From the NCBI GenBank assembly GCA_023437305.1, contig JAEZGN010000032.1, positions 1 to 6,247 on the forward strand: DNA of 6,247 nucleotides, in the 5' to 3' direction. The stretch comes from Bacteroidota bacterium. GTDB taxonomy: Bacteria; Bacteroidota; Bacteroidia; Bacteroidales; Dysgonomonadaceae. The notes beneath the pieces are model-generated. The model was not told the origin of the DNA and made no database searches. It saw only the letters and a program-made list of their open reading frames with translations. This document shows, in pieces, positions 1-5,144 of this stretch. Numbering within the stretch: position 1 is the first letter of the stretch; the number at the start of each line of letters is the position of its first letter. The translations under genes and the position numbers were made by a program.

Positions 1-309
1 GAACAAGAAAGAAGAGAAACTGAATCACGCCGTCAACGAGAAGCACAAGAAAGGCAAGAACAAGAAAGAAGAGAAACAGAGTCGCGTCGCCAAAGGGAGG
101 CTCAAGAAAGGCAAGAGCAAGAAAGAAGAGAAACTGAATCACGTCGCCAAAGGGAGGCTCAAGAAAGGCAAGAACAAGAAAGAAGAGAAACTGAATCACG
201 CCGTCAACGAGAAGCACAGGAAAGACAAGAACAAGAAAGAAGAGAAACTGAATCACGCCGTCAACGAGAGGCGCAGGAAAGACAAGAACAAGAACGAAGT
301 AGACGTTAA
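1..309 (+). CDS. 3' end of a Glu/Arg/Gln-rich tandem-repeat protein (partial)
   Basis: Reading frame 1 is open from the first base to a TAA at 307-309, giving 102 residues; the start lies outside the window. After one Glu come five consecutive copies of a 19-residue unit, QERRETESRRQREAQERQE, and a short tail ending in SRR. All five copies are identical in protein. Each has six Glu, six Arg and four Gln, with no Lys, Pro, Gly or aromatic residue, so net charge is near zero. Such alternating acidic and basic residues are typical of stable single alpha-helices or coiled coils, so I infer a long rigid rod. No domain, signal or function can be assigned from this tail. A collagen-like lipoprotein gene starts 30 bases downstream with no visible promoter between, so the two may be co-transcribed. 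That this frame is coding is well supported by the purely synonymous differences between copies. Confidence 0.85.
   Translation, partial: EQERRETESRRQREAQERQEQERRETESRRQREAQERQEQERRETESRRQREAQERQEQERRETESRRQREAQERQEQERRETESRRQREAQERQEQERSRR
4..288 (+). repeat. Five tandem 57-bp coding repeats
   Basis: Units lie at 4-60, 61-117, 118-174, 175-231 and 232-288, followed by the first codons of a sixth copy that degenerates before the stop. The period is exactly 19 codons. The + strand is strongly purine-rich. Compared with unit 1, unit 2 differs at nine codons, unit 3 at five, unit 4 at two and unit 5 at four, all synonymous. Two codon versions of the central RRQREA block exist: CGC CGT CAA CGA in units 1, 4 and 5, and CGT CGC CAA AGG in units 2 and 3. 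The array may start upstream of the window. Confidence 0.95.
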
Positions 310-339
310 AACATTACTTATATTTTAAATTATATCATT

Positions 340-840
340 ATGAAAAAGTTATTTTTATTGTTAATCTCAGCTATTACACTTTCTTTATTTTCATCATGCG
401 AAGGACCTGAGGGTCCAATGGGTCCTACCGGACAAAATGGACTAAATGGAAAAGATGGTATCGATGGAAAGGATGGTTATGGGACAAATTGGTATGTAAC
501 ATCATTTACTATAAAGCCCGACGAATGGGAACTAGTGGGAAAGCCGGGGGAACTTAACTCTCATTTCTTTGTAGATAAACCATTAAAAGAATTAAGTGAC
601 TTCATTTATAAAGAGGGTGCTGTTATTGGATATATTGAAACCGCCAAAGGTGTCAAAAATGGACTTCCTTATGTTTTGCATCTAGGGGGAAAAGATGATA
701 AGGGTGAATTTTTATGGACAGAGACTGCTGATTACGACTTTTATCCGGGTGGAGTCGGATTTTATCTTACATATTCAGATTTCAATACTCAACTTCGTCC
801 TTATAAGGATAAAACATTTTATATTGTACTGATGTGGTAA
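340..840 (+). CDS. Collagen-like (Gly-X-Y) lipoprotein
   Basis: This is a 166-residue lipoprotein. Residues 1-20 form a type II signal peptide with a KK n-region, a hydrophobic core and the lipobox FSSC, so Cys20 should be the lipidated N-terminus. Eight Gly-X-Y triplets follow at residues 22-45 (GPE GPM GPT GQN GLN GKD GID GKD), with a Lys-Asp pairing seen in bacterial collagens. The rest (about 49-166) is a compact domain rich in aromatics and probable beta strands, beginning NWYV and ending YIVLMW. This plan, a lipobox, a short collagen-like stretch and a small beta domain, is recurrent in Bacteroidales envelope proteins, but its role is not known to me. The collagen stretch could drive trimerisation. 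Surface exposure is possible, but no clear acidic export signal follows the Cys. The ATG at 340 is chosen because it puts the signal peptide at the N-terminus; there is no Shine-Dalgarno sequence. A hairpin terminator follows the stop. Confidence 0.85.
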   Translation: MKKLFLLLISAITLSLFSSCEGPEGPMGPTGQNGLNGKDGIDGKDGYGTNWYVTSFTIKPDEWELVGKPGELNSHFFVDKPLKELSDFIYKEGAVIGYIETAKGVKNGLPYVLHLGGKDDKGEFLWTETADYDFYPGGVGFYLTYSDFNTQLRPYKDKTFYIVLMW

Positions 841-857
841 AGATTTAAATATTTGAT

Positions 858-890
858 AATTATGGGCTTAATATATTTAAGTCCATAATT
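858..890 (+). terminator. Hairpin terminator after the collagen-like lipoprotein gene
   Basis: The arms 858-871 and 877-890 pair over 14 base pairs with one G-U pair (866 with 882) around a 5-base loop. It starts 17 bases after the stop codon. No long T-run follows, only an AT-rich stretch, so intrinsic termination may be partial. It separates the first two genes from the DUF3078 gene. Confidence 0.6.
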
Positions 891-986
891 GTATAATAGA
901 ATTAACTATTTAACACTTAATTTACTAAATTGAATCTTTTTATTATCTACTGGTATAATAAAGCATTAAGTATAGGATTTAATTAC

Positions 987-994
987 TAAATTTG
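987..994 (+). promoter_or_regulatory. Possible -7 box for the DUF3078 gene
   Basis: TAAATTTG fits the Bacteroidota -7 consensus TAnnTTTG and lies 56 bases before the ATG, after the terminator at 858-890 where a new promoter is expected. No TTTG -33 box is seen at the usual spacing of about 19 to 21 bases, so this is tentative. The other sequence between 891 and 1050 is AT-rich with no further signal that I can support. Confidence 0.35.
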
Positions 995-1050
995 CATCAT
1001 ATAAAAATGAAAATTATTAAGGATAACTTTCTCTGAAAAAGACAAGTAAA

Positions 1051-2535
1051 ATGAGAGTAAATAAAGTCTACCTCTGTTTTATTATATGTTTGTTTATATT
1101 TTCTACATCTGTAAATGCACAGAATGCAGGTCTTGTTAGACAACAGAAAGATAGTATTTTGAAAGATATAACAAATATAGACAGGCAACTCAAGAAGATT
1201 TCAACACGAGATACAACCAAAGGATTTTCGGCTCCATTAAGAATCGACTCTGCTTATGCAAAAGGATTAAATGCAAGTAATCTGCAACCTCTAAGAGATG
1301 AAAAAGGACTGCTTATTCTAAAAAATGATTGGATGCCATTCGATGATCATGTATCATTTAGAGATACGGTGATTTTTGATCCGGTATTCTTACCTGTTGT
1401 TTTTGATGGAAAGATATTACCATCAGACATGGACTTCTTATCAAAAAAATCAGAAAATGATACTACAAAGGAGTTCCATTTGATATCTCCTGATAGTACT
1501 TTTGCCCCGAAACTTGCTCGGATTAAGCAGATAGAGGCTGCAAGAAGACAATACTATATGAATAATCCACAAAGGGTGAGATTGAATGCGTTTCATTTTA
1601 AAGACATTCCTCTCTTAAAGGAGACTGTAGTCGAGAAAAAGAGTATATTCCAAGATTTACTTACAACAGATGACCCGATAGGCATCAATAAACCGGAAGT
1701 AGAGAAAATACGAATAAAACCGGTGTATTGGATCAGAACAGGAGAACATTCATTGCAGATAAATCAGAATGAGCTTTCAGACAATTGGTACAATGGAGGG
1801 AATAGCAACTTTAGCATAATTAATTATCACAAGCTGAATGTAAAGTATAAGAAAAATAAGACCAGCTTTGAAAACACTTTTGAATGGCGTTTAAATGTTC
1901 AGAGAACACCTGCTGACGAATTCCATAAAATTAGTATCATTGAAGATTATGTAAGAAACAGTAGCCTTTTTGGAATAACCGCATTTAAAAAATGGTCGTA
2001 CAATATCAACTTAAAGATAGAAACACCGATATTCAGAGGCTATCCTGTAAACAGTGAATCAAGAGTAAGGTCTTTATTTTCTCCTTTGGTTGTCAATTCG
2101 GGTATTGGTATGCGATACACTACAGAAAATATATCACCTAAAGATAAATATAAGCGATTAAATTTATCTCTTGAACTATCTCCCGCCTCTATAAACTACA
2201 CTTTAGTATCTGATACGATGGTGGATGAAACCAGATATGGAGTGGATAAGGGAAAGAAAAGTAAACTGGATTTAGGATCTACAGTTAAGGCAGATATATC
2301 ATACTCATTTAACCGATATAACAAATTCACAAGTCGAATTATGTATTTTACCAACTATGACAAAATATTATTTGAATGTGAAAACAAATACACAATGAAC
2401 CTAAATAGATTTTTATCAACTTCTATTTATTTCTACTTGCGCTATGACGATGGTGTACCTCCGACTAAGAAAGGAGATTGGGGATATTTTCAATATAATG
2501 AGATGTTAGGCTTTGGACTTACTTATACTTGGTAA
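1051..2535 (+). CDS. Exported DUF3078-domain protein, probable outer-membrane beta protein
   Basis: This protein has 494 residues. Residues 1-23 form a signal peptide (positive n-region, hydrophobic core, VNA before Gln24), so the mature protein probably starts QNAG. Residues 25-220 are polar and resemble nothing I recognise. Residues about 230-390 resemble DUF3078, a domain found in Bacteroidota exported proteins: a SDNWYNGGNSNF segment (243-254), then alternating strands with WRLNVQRT, a KWSYNINLKIETPIFRGYP stretch (314-332) and LFSPLVVNSGIGMRY (342-356). The C-terminal part continues as alternating hydrophobic/polar strands and ends GFGLTYTW, with a terminal aromatic residue as in outer-membrane beta barrels. 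I infer an outer-membrane location; function and substrate are unknown. The ATG at 1051 is chosen because it gives an intact signal peptide. It appears monocistronic, with a terminator before it and a tRNA with its own promoter after it. Confidence 0.8.
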   Translation: MRVNKVYLCFIICLFIFSTSVNAQNAGLVRQQKDSILKDITNIDRQLKKISTRDTTKGFSAPLRIDSAYAKGLNASNLQPLRDEKGLLILKNDWMPFDDHVSFRDTVIFDPVFLPVVFDGKILPSDMDFLSKKSENDTTKEFHLISPDSTFAPKLARIKQIEAARRQYYMNNPQRVRLNAFHFKDIPLLKETVVEKKSIFQDLLTTDDPIGINKPEVEKIRIKPVYWIRTGEHSLQINQNELSDNWYNGGNSNFSIINYHKLNVKYKKNKTSFENTFEWRLNVQRTPADEFHKISIIEDYVRNSSLFGITAFKKWSYNINLKIETPIFRGYPVNSESRVRSLFSPLVVNSGIGMRYTTENISPKDKYKRLNLSLELSPASINYTLVSDTMVDETRYGVDKGKKSKLDLGSTVKADISYSFNRYNKFTSRIMYFTNYDKILFECENKYTMNLNRFLSTSIYFYLRYDDGVPPTKKGDWGYFQYNEMLGFGLTYTW

Positions 2536-2615
2536 AACATCTTCCTTTTTAACATCCTTGTAATCAATAAGTAACTAACAAGTATAGAAAAAATTTATTT
2601 ATTTACCCATTTTTA

Positions 2616-2647
2616 TTTGGAATGTTATGATTATTTCTATACTTTTG
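2616..2647 (+). promoter_or_regulatory. Bacteroidota-type promoter of the tRNA-fMet gene
   Basis: A TTTG -33 box at 2616-2619 and a TACTTTTG -7 box at 2640-2647 (TAnnTTTG) are separated by 20 bases, matching the primary sigma consensus of Bacteroidota. The expected transcription start is around 2652-2655, a few bases before the mature tRNA 5' end at 2660. The 80 bases between the preceding stop codon and this promoter hold nothing else that I can support. Confidence 0.75.
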
Positions 2648-2659
2648 CACTCACAAGAT

Positions 2660-2731
2660 CGCGGGGTGGAGCAGTGGTAGCTCGCCAGGCTCATAACCTG
2701 GAGGTCGTGGGTTCGAATCCTGCCTCCGCAA
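2660..2731 (+). tRNA. Initiator tRNA-fMet (anticodon CAT)
   Basis: A 72-base cloverleaf folds fully: acceptor 2660-2666 with 2724-2730, D stem GAGC/GCTC, anticodon stem CCAGG/CCTGG, a 5-base variable loop, T loop TTCGAAT and discriminator A at 2731. The anticodon CAT is at 2692-2694. Two initiator hallmarks are present: the first acceptor pair is an unpaired C1 x A72, and the D stem has A11-U24. The sequence is close to the E. coli initiator as I remember it, with a D loop two bases shorter. The anticodon stem has A29-U41 in place of the first of the usual three G-C pairs. CCA is not encoded (CTA follows the discriminator). A phage integrase gene starts 115 bases past the 3' end, so this is the likely integration target. 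Confidence 0.95.
2700..2731 (+). other. Candidate attL core in the 3' half of tRNA-fMet
   Basis: Tyrosine integrases often recombine within the 3' half of tRNA genes and restore it with phage DNA. Here an integrase gene lies immediately 3' of a complete tRNA, with phage genes beyond it. The crossover is therefore inferred to lie around the T arm and acceptor arm. The matching attR would lie beyond the right end of the window, so exact limits cannot be read. No second copy of the tRNA 3' end exists inside the window. Confidence 0.35.
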
Positions 2732-2742
2732 CTAAAATAAGC

Positions 2743-2780
2743 GGAAACTGTTTTATACAAACAGTTTCCTTTCTTTTTAT
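2743..2780 (+). terminator. Rho-independent terminator of tRNA-fMet
   Basis: A perfect 11-bp stem (2743-2753 with 2759-2769, GGAAACTGTTT/AAACAGTTTCC) with a 5-base loop is followed by the T-rich run TTTCTTTTTAT. It begins 11 bases after the tRNA 3' end and should stop tRNA transcription before the integrase gene. Confidence 0.85.
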
Positions 2781-2788
2781 ATAACACA

Positions 2789-2809
2789 AGCGGGTCAGCA
2801 GCGGGTCAG
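2789..2809 (+). repeat. Two direct repeats AGCGGGTCAG upstream of the integrase
   Basis: The 10-mer AGCGGGTCAG occurs at 2789-2798 and 2800-2809, a period of 11 bases, close to one helical turn. The pair is GC-rich in an otherwise AT-rich gap and lies 37 bases before the integrase start. Its position between the tRNA and the integrase gene fits an integrase arm-type or excisionase/repressor binding site. That role is inferred; the repeat itself is certain. Confidence 0.6.
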
Positions 2810-2846
2810 TATGTTTTAATTAGATTTTGTAAAATATCTATAAGAC

Positions 2847-4025
2847 ATGAAACCTGACAATATAAAATCAACAACAGATATCGATGCTATAAAAAAATAT
2901 ACTGTCCCTTCACTGGTTGAAGGTGTAGACTGGTATATAAAGTTTTATGCATACGATCCGGCACAACAGAAGATGCGCCGAAAAAAGATAAAATTAAACC
3001 ATATTCAAAAAATAGGGCAAAGACGGCGTTACGCAGATGGCCTGATGAAACGATTGATACAAAAACTAGAAGACGGGTGGAACCCATGGATAGAATCAGA
3101 AAACGAAAAAGCATATCATACCTTTACCGATACCTGTAATCATTATCGGAAAGTCATTTTTAAATACTTAAACGATGGTGTCCTGAGAGAGGATACATAC
3201 AGAGACTATATATCGAAGCTGAAGAATATAGAAGAGTGGAATAAATCGAGAAAAACACCGATCGTTTACATTTATCAGTTCGACAGGGCTTTCATCTCTG
3301 ATTTTTTGGAAGAAATATATATAGGTAGAAAGAACTCGGTGCAAACAAGGAATAACTACCTTGCTTTTATACGCATATTCAGTTCCTTTCTGACAGAACA
3401 TCAATACGTGAAAGTAAAACCTTCTGAGGGCGTAGCATCTATCAGCAAACGCAATCAGAAGAAGATAAGGACAACAATACCCGATAAGGATATAAAGAGG
3501 CTATATGAGTATCTGAAAACCGAAAATATACATTTTCTACTGGCATGCTATATCATACATTACACGTTTGTAAGAAGAAAAGAAATGAGTTTTATCAAGA
3601 TTTCGGACATATCGATACAAAAGCAAACCTTATATATAAAGCCGGAACATTCGAAAAATGGGAAAGGCGGTACTGTAACTATCCCCGAAAGAGTGATACA
3701 TCTTATGTTAGACCTGAAGATATTTAATTATCCGGGACACTATTATCTGTTTTCGGATAAATTTATGCCGGGTAATAAGCATAAACACGAAAAACAATTT
3801 ACCGACTACTGGGCGAACACAGTAAGAAAGAAAATAGGTTTTCCGGTAAGTTATCAGTTCTATTCTCTAAAAGATACAGGTATCACAAGTATGCTGCGAC
3901 AATACGATGTTCTCACGGTAAGAGACCAGGCACGGCACTCTACAATAGATATGACAGACAAATATACACCACATGATATACAAGAGGCGAACAAAATAAT
4001 AGCTAAGCATGAAGGTATATTATAA
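2847..4025 (+). CDS. Phage tyrosine recombinase/integrase
   Basis: This is a 392-residue site-specific recombinase of the tyrosine (lambda integrase) family that would insert and excise the prophage. Residues 1-85 form the N-terminal part with a basic RRKKIKL stretch, probably the arm-binding region. Residues about 90-190 resemble the core-binding SAM-like domain, including a TRNNYLAFIRIFSSFL helix. The catalytic domain covers about 205-385: Arg243 with Glu246 (VRRKEM) as box I, a Lys in the SKNGKGG beta turn (270 or 273), His364 (ARHST) and nucleophile Tyr373 (TDKYT). The box II HxxR motif is replaced by Tyr339-Ser-Leu-Lys342 (YSLKDT), a variant I recall from other Bacteroidota phage integrases. 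The ATG at 2847 gives a normal length and N-terminus; no Shine-Dalgarno or convincing promoter is visible. Its place beside the 3' end of tRNA-fMet marks a prophage boundary. Serine recombinases or transposases are excluded by the motifs. Confidence 0.93.
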   Translation: MKPDNIKSTTDIDAIKKYTVPSLVEGVDWYIKFYAYDPAQQKMRRKKIKLNHIQKIGQRRRYADGLMKRLIQKLEDGWNPWIESENEKAYHTFTDTCNHYRKVIFKYLNDGVLREDTYRDYISKLKNIEEWNKSRKTPIVYIYQFDRAFISDFLEEIYIGRKNSVQTRNNYLAFIRIFSSFLTEHQYVKVKPSEGVASISKRNQKKIRTTIPDKDIKRLYEYLKTENIHFLLACYIIHYTFVRRKEMSFIKISDISIQKQTLYIKPEHSKNGKGGTVTIPERVIHLMLDLKIFNYPGHYYLFSDKFMPGNKHKHEKQFTDYWANTVRKKIGFPVSYQFYSLKDTGITSMLRQYDVLTVRDQARHSTIDMTDKYTPHDIQEANKIIAKHEGIL

Positions 4026-4028
4026 AAC

Positions 4029-4058
4029 AATCGCCCGGCTTTCACAAGCAAGGCGATT
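4029..4058. terminator. Hairpin between the convergent integrase and late operons
   Basis: AATCGCC (4029-4035) pairs with GGCGATT (4052-4058). Inside, across a 2x2 internal loop, GCTT (4038-4041) pairs with AAGC (4046-4049) around a TCAC loop. It begins 3 bases after the integrase stop, and A- and T-rich sequence lies on both sides. It probably acts in both directions, ending the integrase transcript from the left and the lysis transcript from the right. Confidence 0.65.
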
Positions 4059-4092
4059 TAAATAACCTAAATTCTAATACCATGAAAAACAC

Positions 4093-4620
4093 CTATATCC
4101 TAAAAACCAATTTTCTGAAAAATGAAAATATTTTACTTCTGTATTTTATAATCAAACTCACGGCCAAAGCAACTAATACTAGCGCACCGAAACCGAGTGC
4201 AATATAAAACCATTCTACACCCTGAACGGGACGATTATCTGAGCTCGATTGCATCTTTTCTTTTAGATCTTTTTTTGATTCGGTAACAGCGGCACTATCG
4301 CTCTTTATTTCTGTTACGGTATTCTCAGATGATCGTCCTCGGCCATCAACCAACTCAGTAGATCCAGAGCCCCGCCATTCTTCTTGTATAGATCGTATTG
4401 TTCCATCGGGGCGGTATGCGGTAGTACGGATAAATCGAACTTCATTCGACACCTTAGTTCTCGATTCCTGGTATTCTGTATCCATGGTAGAACTATCTTT
4501 GCGATCAATTGATTTTGAAGTCTCTGTTTTCGATCCTTCCTGTATTGTGCGATCAATATTCCGATTAGAACGGCAAGCAAGAAAACACAAAATAAAAAAT
4601 ACAACAACATAATATTTCAT
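4093..4620 (-). CDS. Candidate unimolecular spanin: lipoprotein with C-terminal membrane helix
   Basis: This protein has 175 residues. A short signal (MKYYVVVFFILCFLAC) ends in a lipobox with Cys16 as the likely lipid anchor. Residues 17-135 are hydrophilic, rich in Ser, Lys, Glu and Arg, with a central segment likely to form strands (VRFIRTTAYRPDGTIRSIQE, 61-80). Residues about 137-158 are a strong membrane helix, followed by a basic tail (KYRSKIF, FFRKLVFRI) that should stay in the cytoplasm. An outer-membrane lipid anchor, a periplasmic linker and an inner-membrane helix in one chain is the topology of u-spanins such as phage T1 gp11, which fuse the two membranes at the end of lysis. Position supports this: it is the last gene of the lysis cassette, and its ATG overlaps the endolysin stop as ATGA, implying translational coupling. 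I recognise topology and context rather than sequence homology. An inner-membrane lipoprotein of another role remains possible. Confidence 0.7.
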   Translation of the reverse strand: MKYYVVVFFILCFLACRSNRNIDRTIQEGSKTETSKSIDRKDSSTMDTEYQESRTKVSNEVRFIRTTAYRPDGTIRSIQEEWRGSGSTELVDGRGRSSENTVTEIKSDSAAVTESKKDLKEKMQSSSDNRPVQGVEWFYIALGFGALVLVALAVSLIIKYRSKIFSFFRKLVFRI

Positions 4621-5144
4621 GAGATATATTTAAAATCGTTCAATCTATTCAACCATCCTTTTATGAATTCTTTTTGTGATGGCTTAGCTTTTGCAATATC
4701 TTCGAAGTGTTGTTTTCTTCGAAGCCAAAGTTTTTTAAATAACTCCGACTGATCGGGATAGCTGTATATCGCCTCAAGTGTTTTAGAGCCTACAACTCCA
4801 TCATCTGAAACACCTAATATCCTTTGAGGATATTTTATCCCCCATGCTCCGGATGCCCACACCCAATCGACAACTATATTCGCGACCGATTGGTTTTTTA
4901 TCCTATCGGCTTTCCATCTATCCCAATAGTGGGGTTTTAATACACGGTTCACAACATCATCTTTTGTTAGTAATTTAAGGTCGTCCACATCTATATCTCC
5001 GTCGCCGTCCTTGTCATAGCCCACTTTGCGCCAAGTCTCTATTGTGACGCCCATATTTGTAGGGCCACCTTTATCAAGCGGATGATTATTGTATCCGCCT
5101 TCCCATTTCAGGATAATAGGAATTAGTTTATTTATATCAGCCAT
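4617..5144 (-). CDS. Phage endolysin, GH108 lysozyme-family with peptidoglycan-binding domain
   Basis: A 175-residue protein that should cleave peptidoglycan during host lysis. The N-terminus carries the family signature LKWEGGYNNHPLDKGGPTNMGVT, with Glu15 in WEGGY as the expected catalytic acid. Residues 44-55 (DKDGDGDIDVDD) form an EF-hand-like calcium loop inserted before the next helix. The C-terminal half from about 88 (IVVDWVWASGAWGIKYPQRI, then DDGVVGSKT and KGWLNRLNDF) matches PG_binding_3, which normally accompanies Glyco_hydro_108. No signal peptide is present, so release to the periplasm should depend on the holin encoded just upstream. The start at 5144 is fixed by a strong Shine-Dalgarno sequence and overlaps the holin end by 8 bases. 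The stop overlaps the next ATG as ATGA. Length is normal and the gene looks intact. Confidence 0.92.
   Translation of the reverse strand: MADINKLIPIILKWEGGYNNHPLDKGGPTNMGVTIETWRKVGYDKDGDGDIDVDDLKLLTKDDVVNRVLKPHYWDRWKADRIKNQSVANIVVDWVWASGAWGIKYPQRILGVSDDGVVGSKTLEAIYSYPDQSELFKKLWLRRKQHFEDIAKAKPSQKEFIKGWLNRLNDFKYIS

Noticed and set aside
1..309. CRISPR array suggested by the regular repeats
   Set aside because: The 57-bp period has no variable spacers; the units are contiguous, coding and exactly 19 codons long.
1007..1036. Nine-codon frame (MKIIKDNFL) before the DUF3078 gene, a possible leader peptide
   Set aside because: Too short and without a ribosome binding site or attenuator-type hairpin; expected by chance in AT-rich DNA.
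2536..2600. Terminator after the DUF3078 gene
   Set aside because: Only a 5-bp CTTGT/ACAAG pairing with a long loop was found, which is too weak to call.
2599..2787. 62-codon frame on the - strand
   Set aside because: It is antisense to tRNA-fMet and its terminator; the GGRIRTHDLQ-type peptide is a well-known artefact of translating the reverse strand of tRNA genes.
2821..2829. TAGATTTTG as a -7 promoter box for the integrase gene
   Set aside because: It has three rather than two bases between TA and TTTG, and no -33 TTTG at the right distance.
3168..3404. 78-codon - strand frame inside the integrase gene
   Set aside because: A shadow of the integrase frame; Cys- and Ser-rich sequence with no domain, no start signal and no conserved context. 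The frames at 2887-3114 and 3860-4051 (-) and 3545-3727 (+) are dismissed for the same reason.
4082..4207. 41-codon + strand frame (MKNTYILKTN...) antisense to the end of the spanin gene
   Set aside because: It overlaps a well-supported gene on the other strand, has no promoter or recognisable product, and ends without any family feature.
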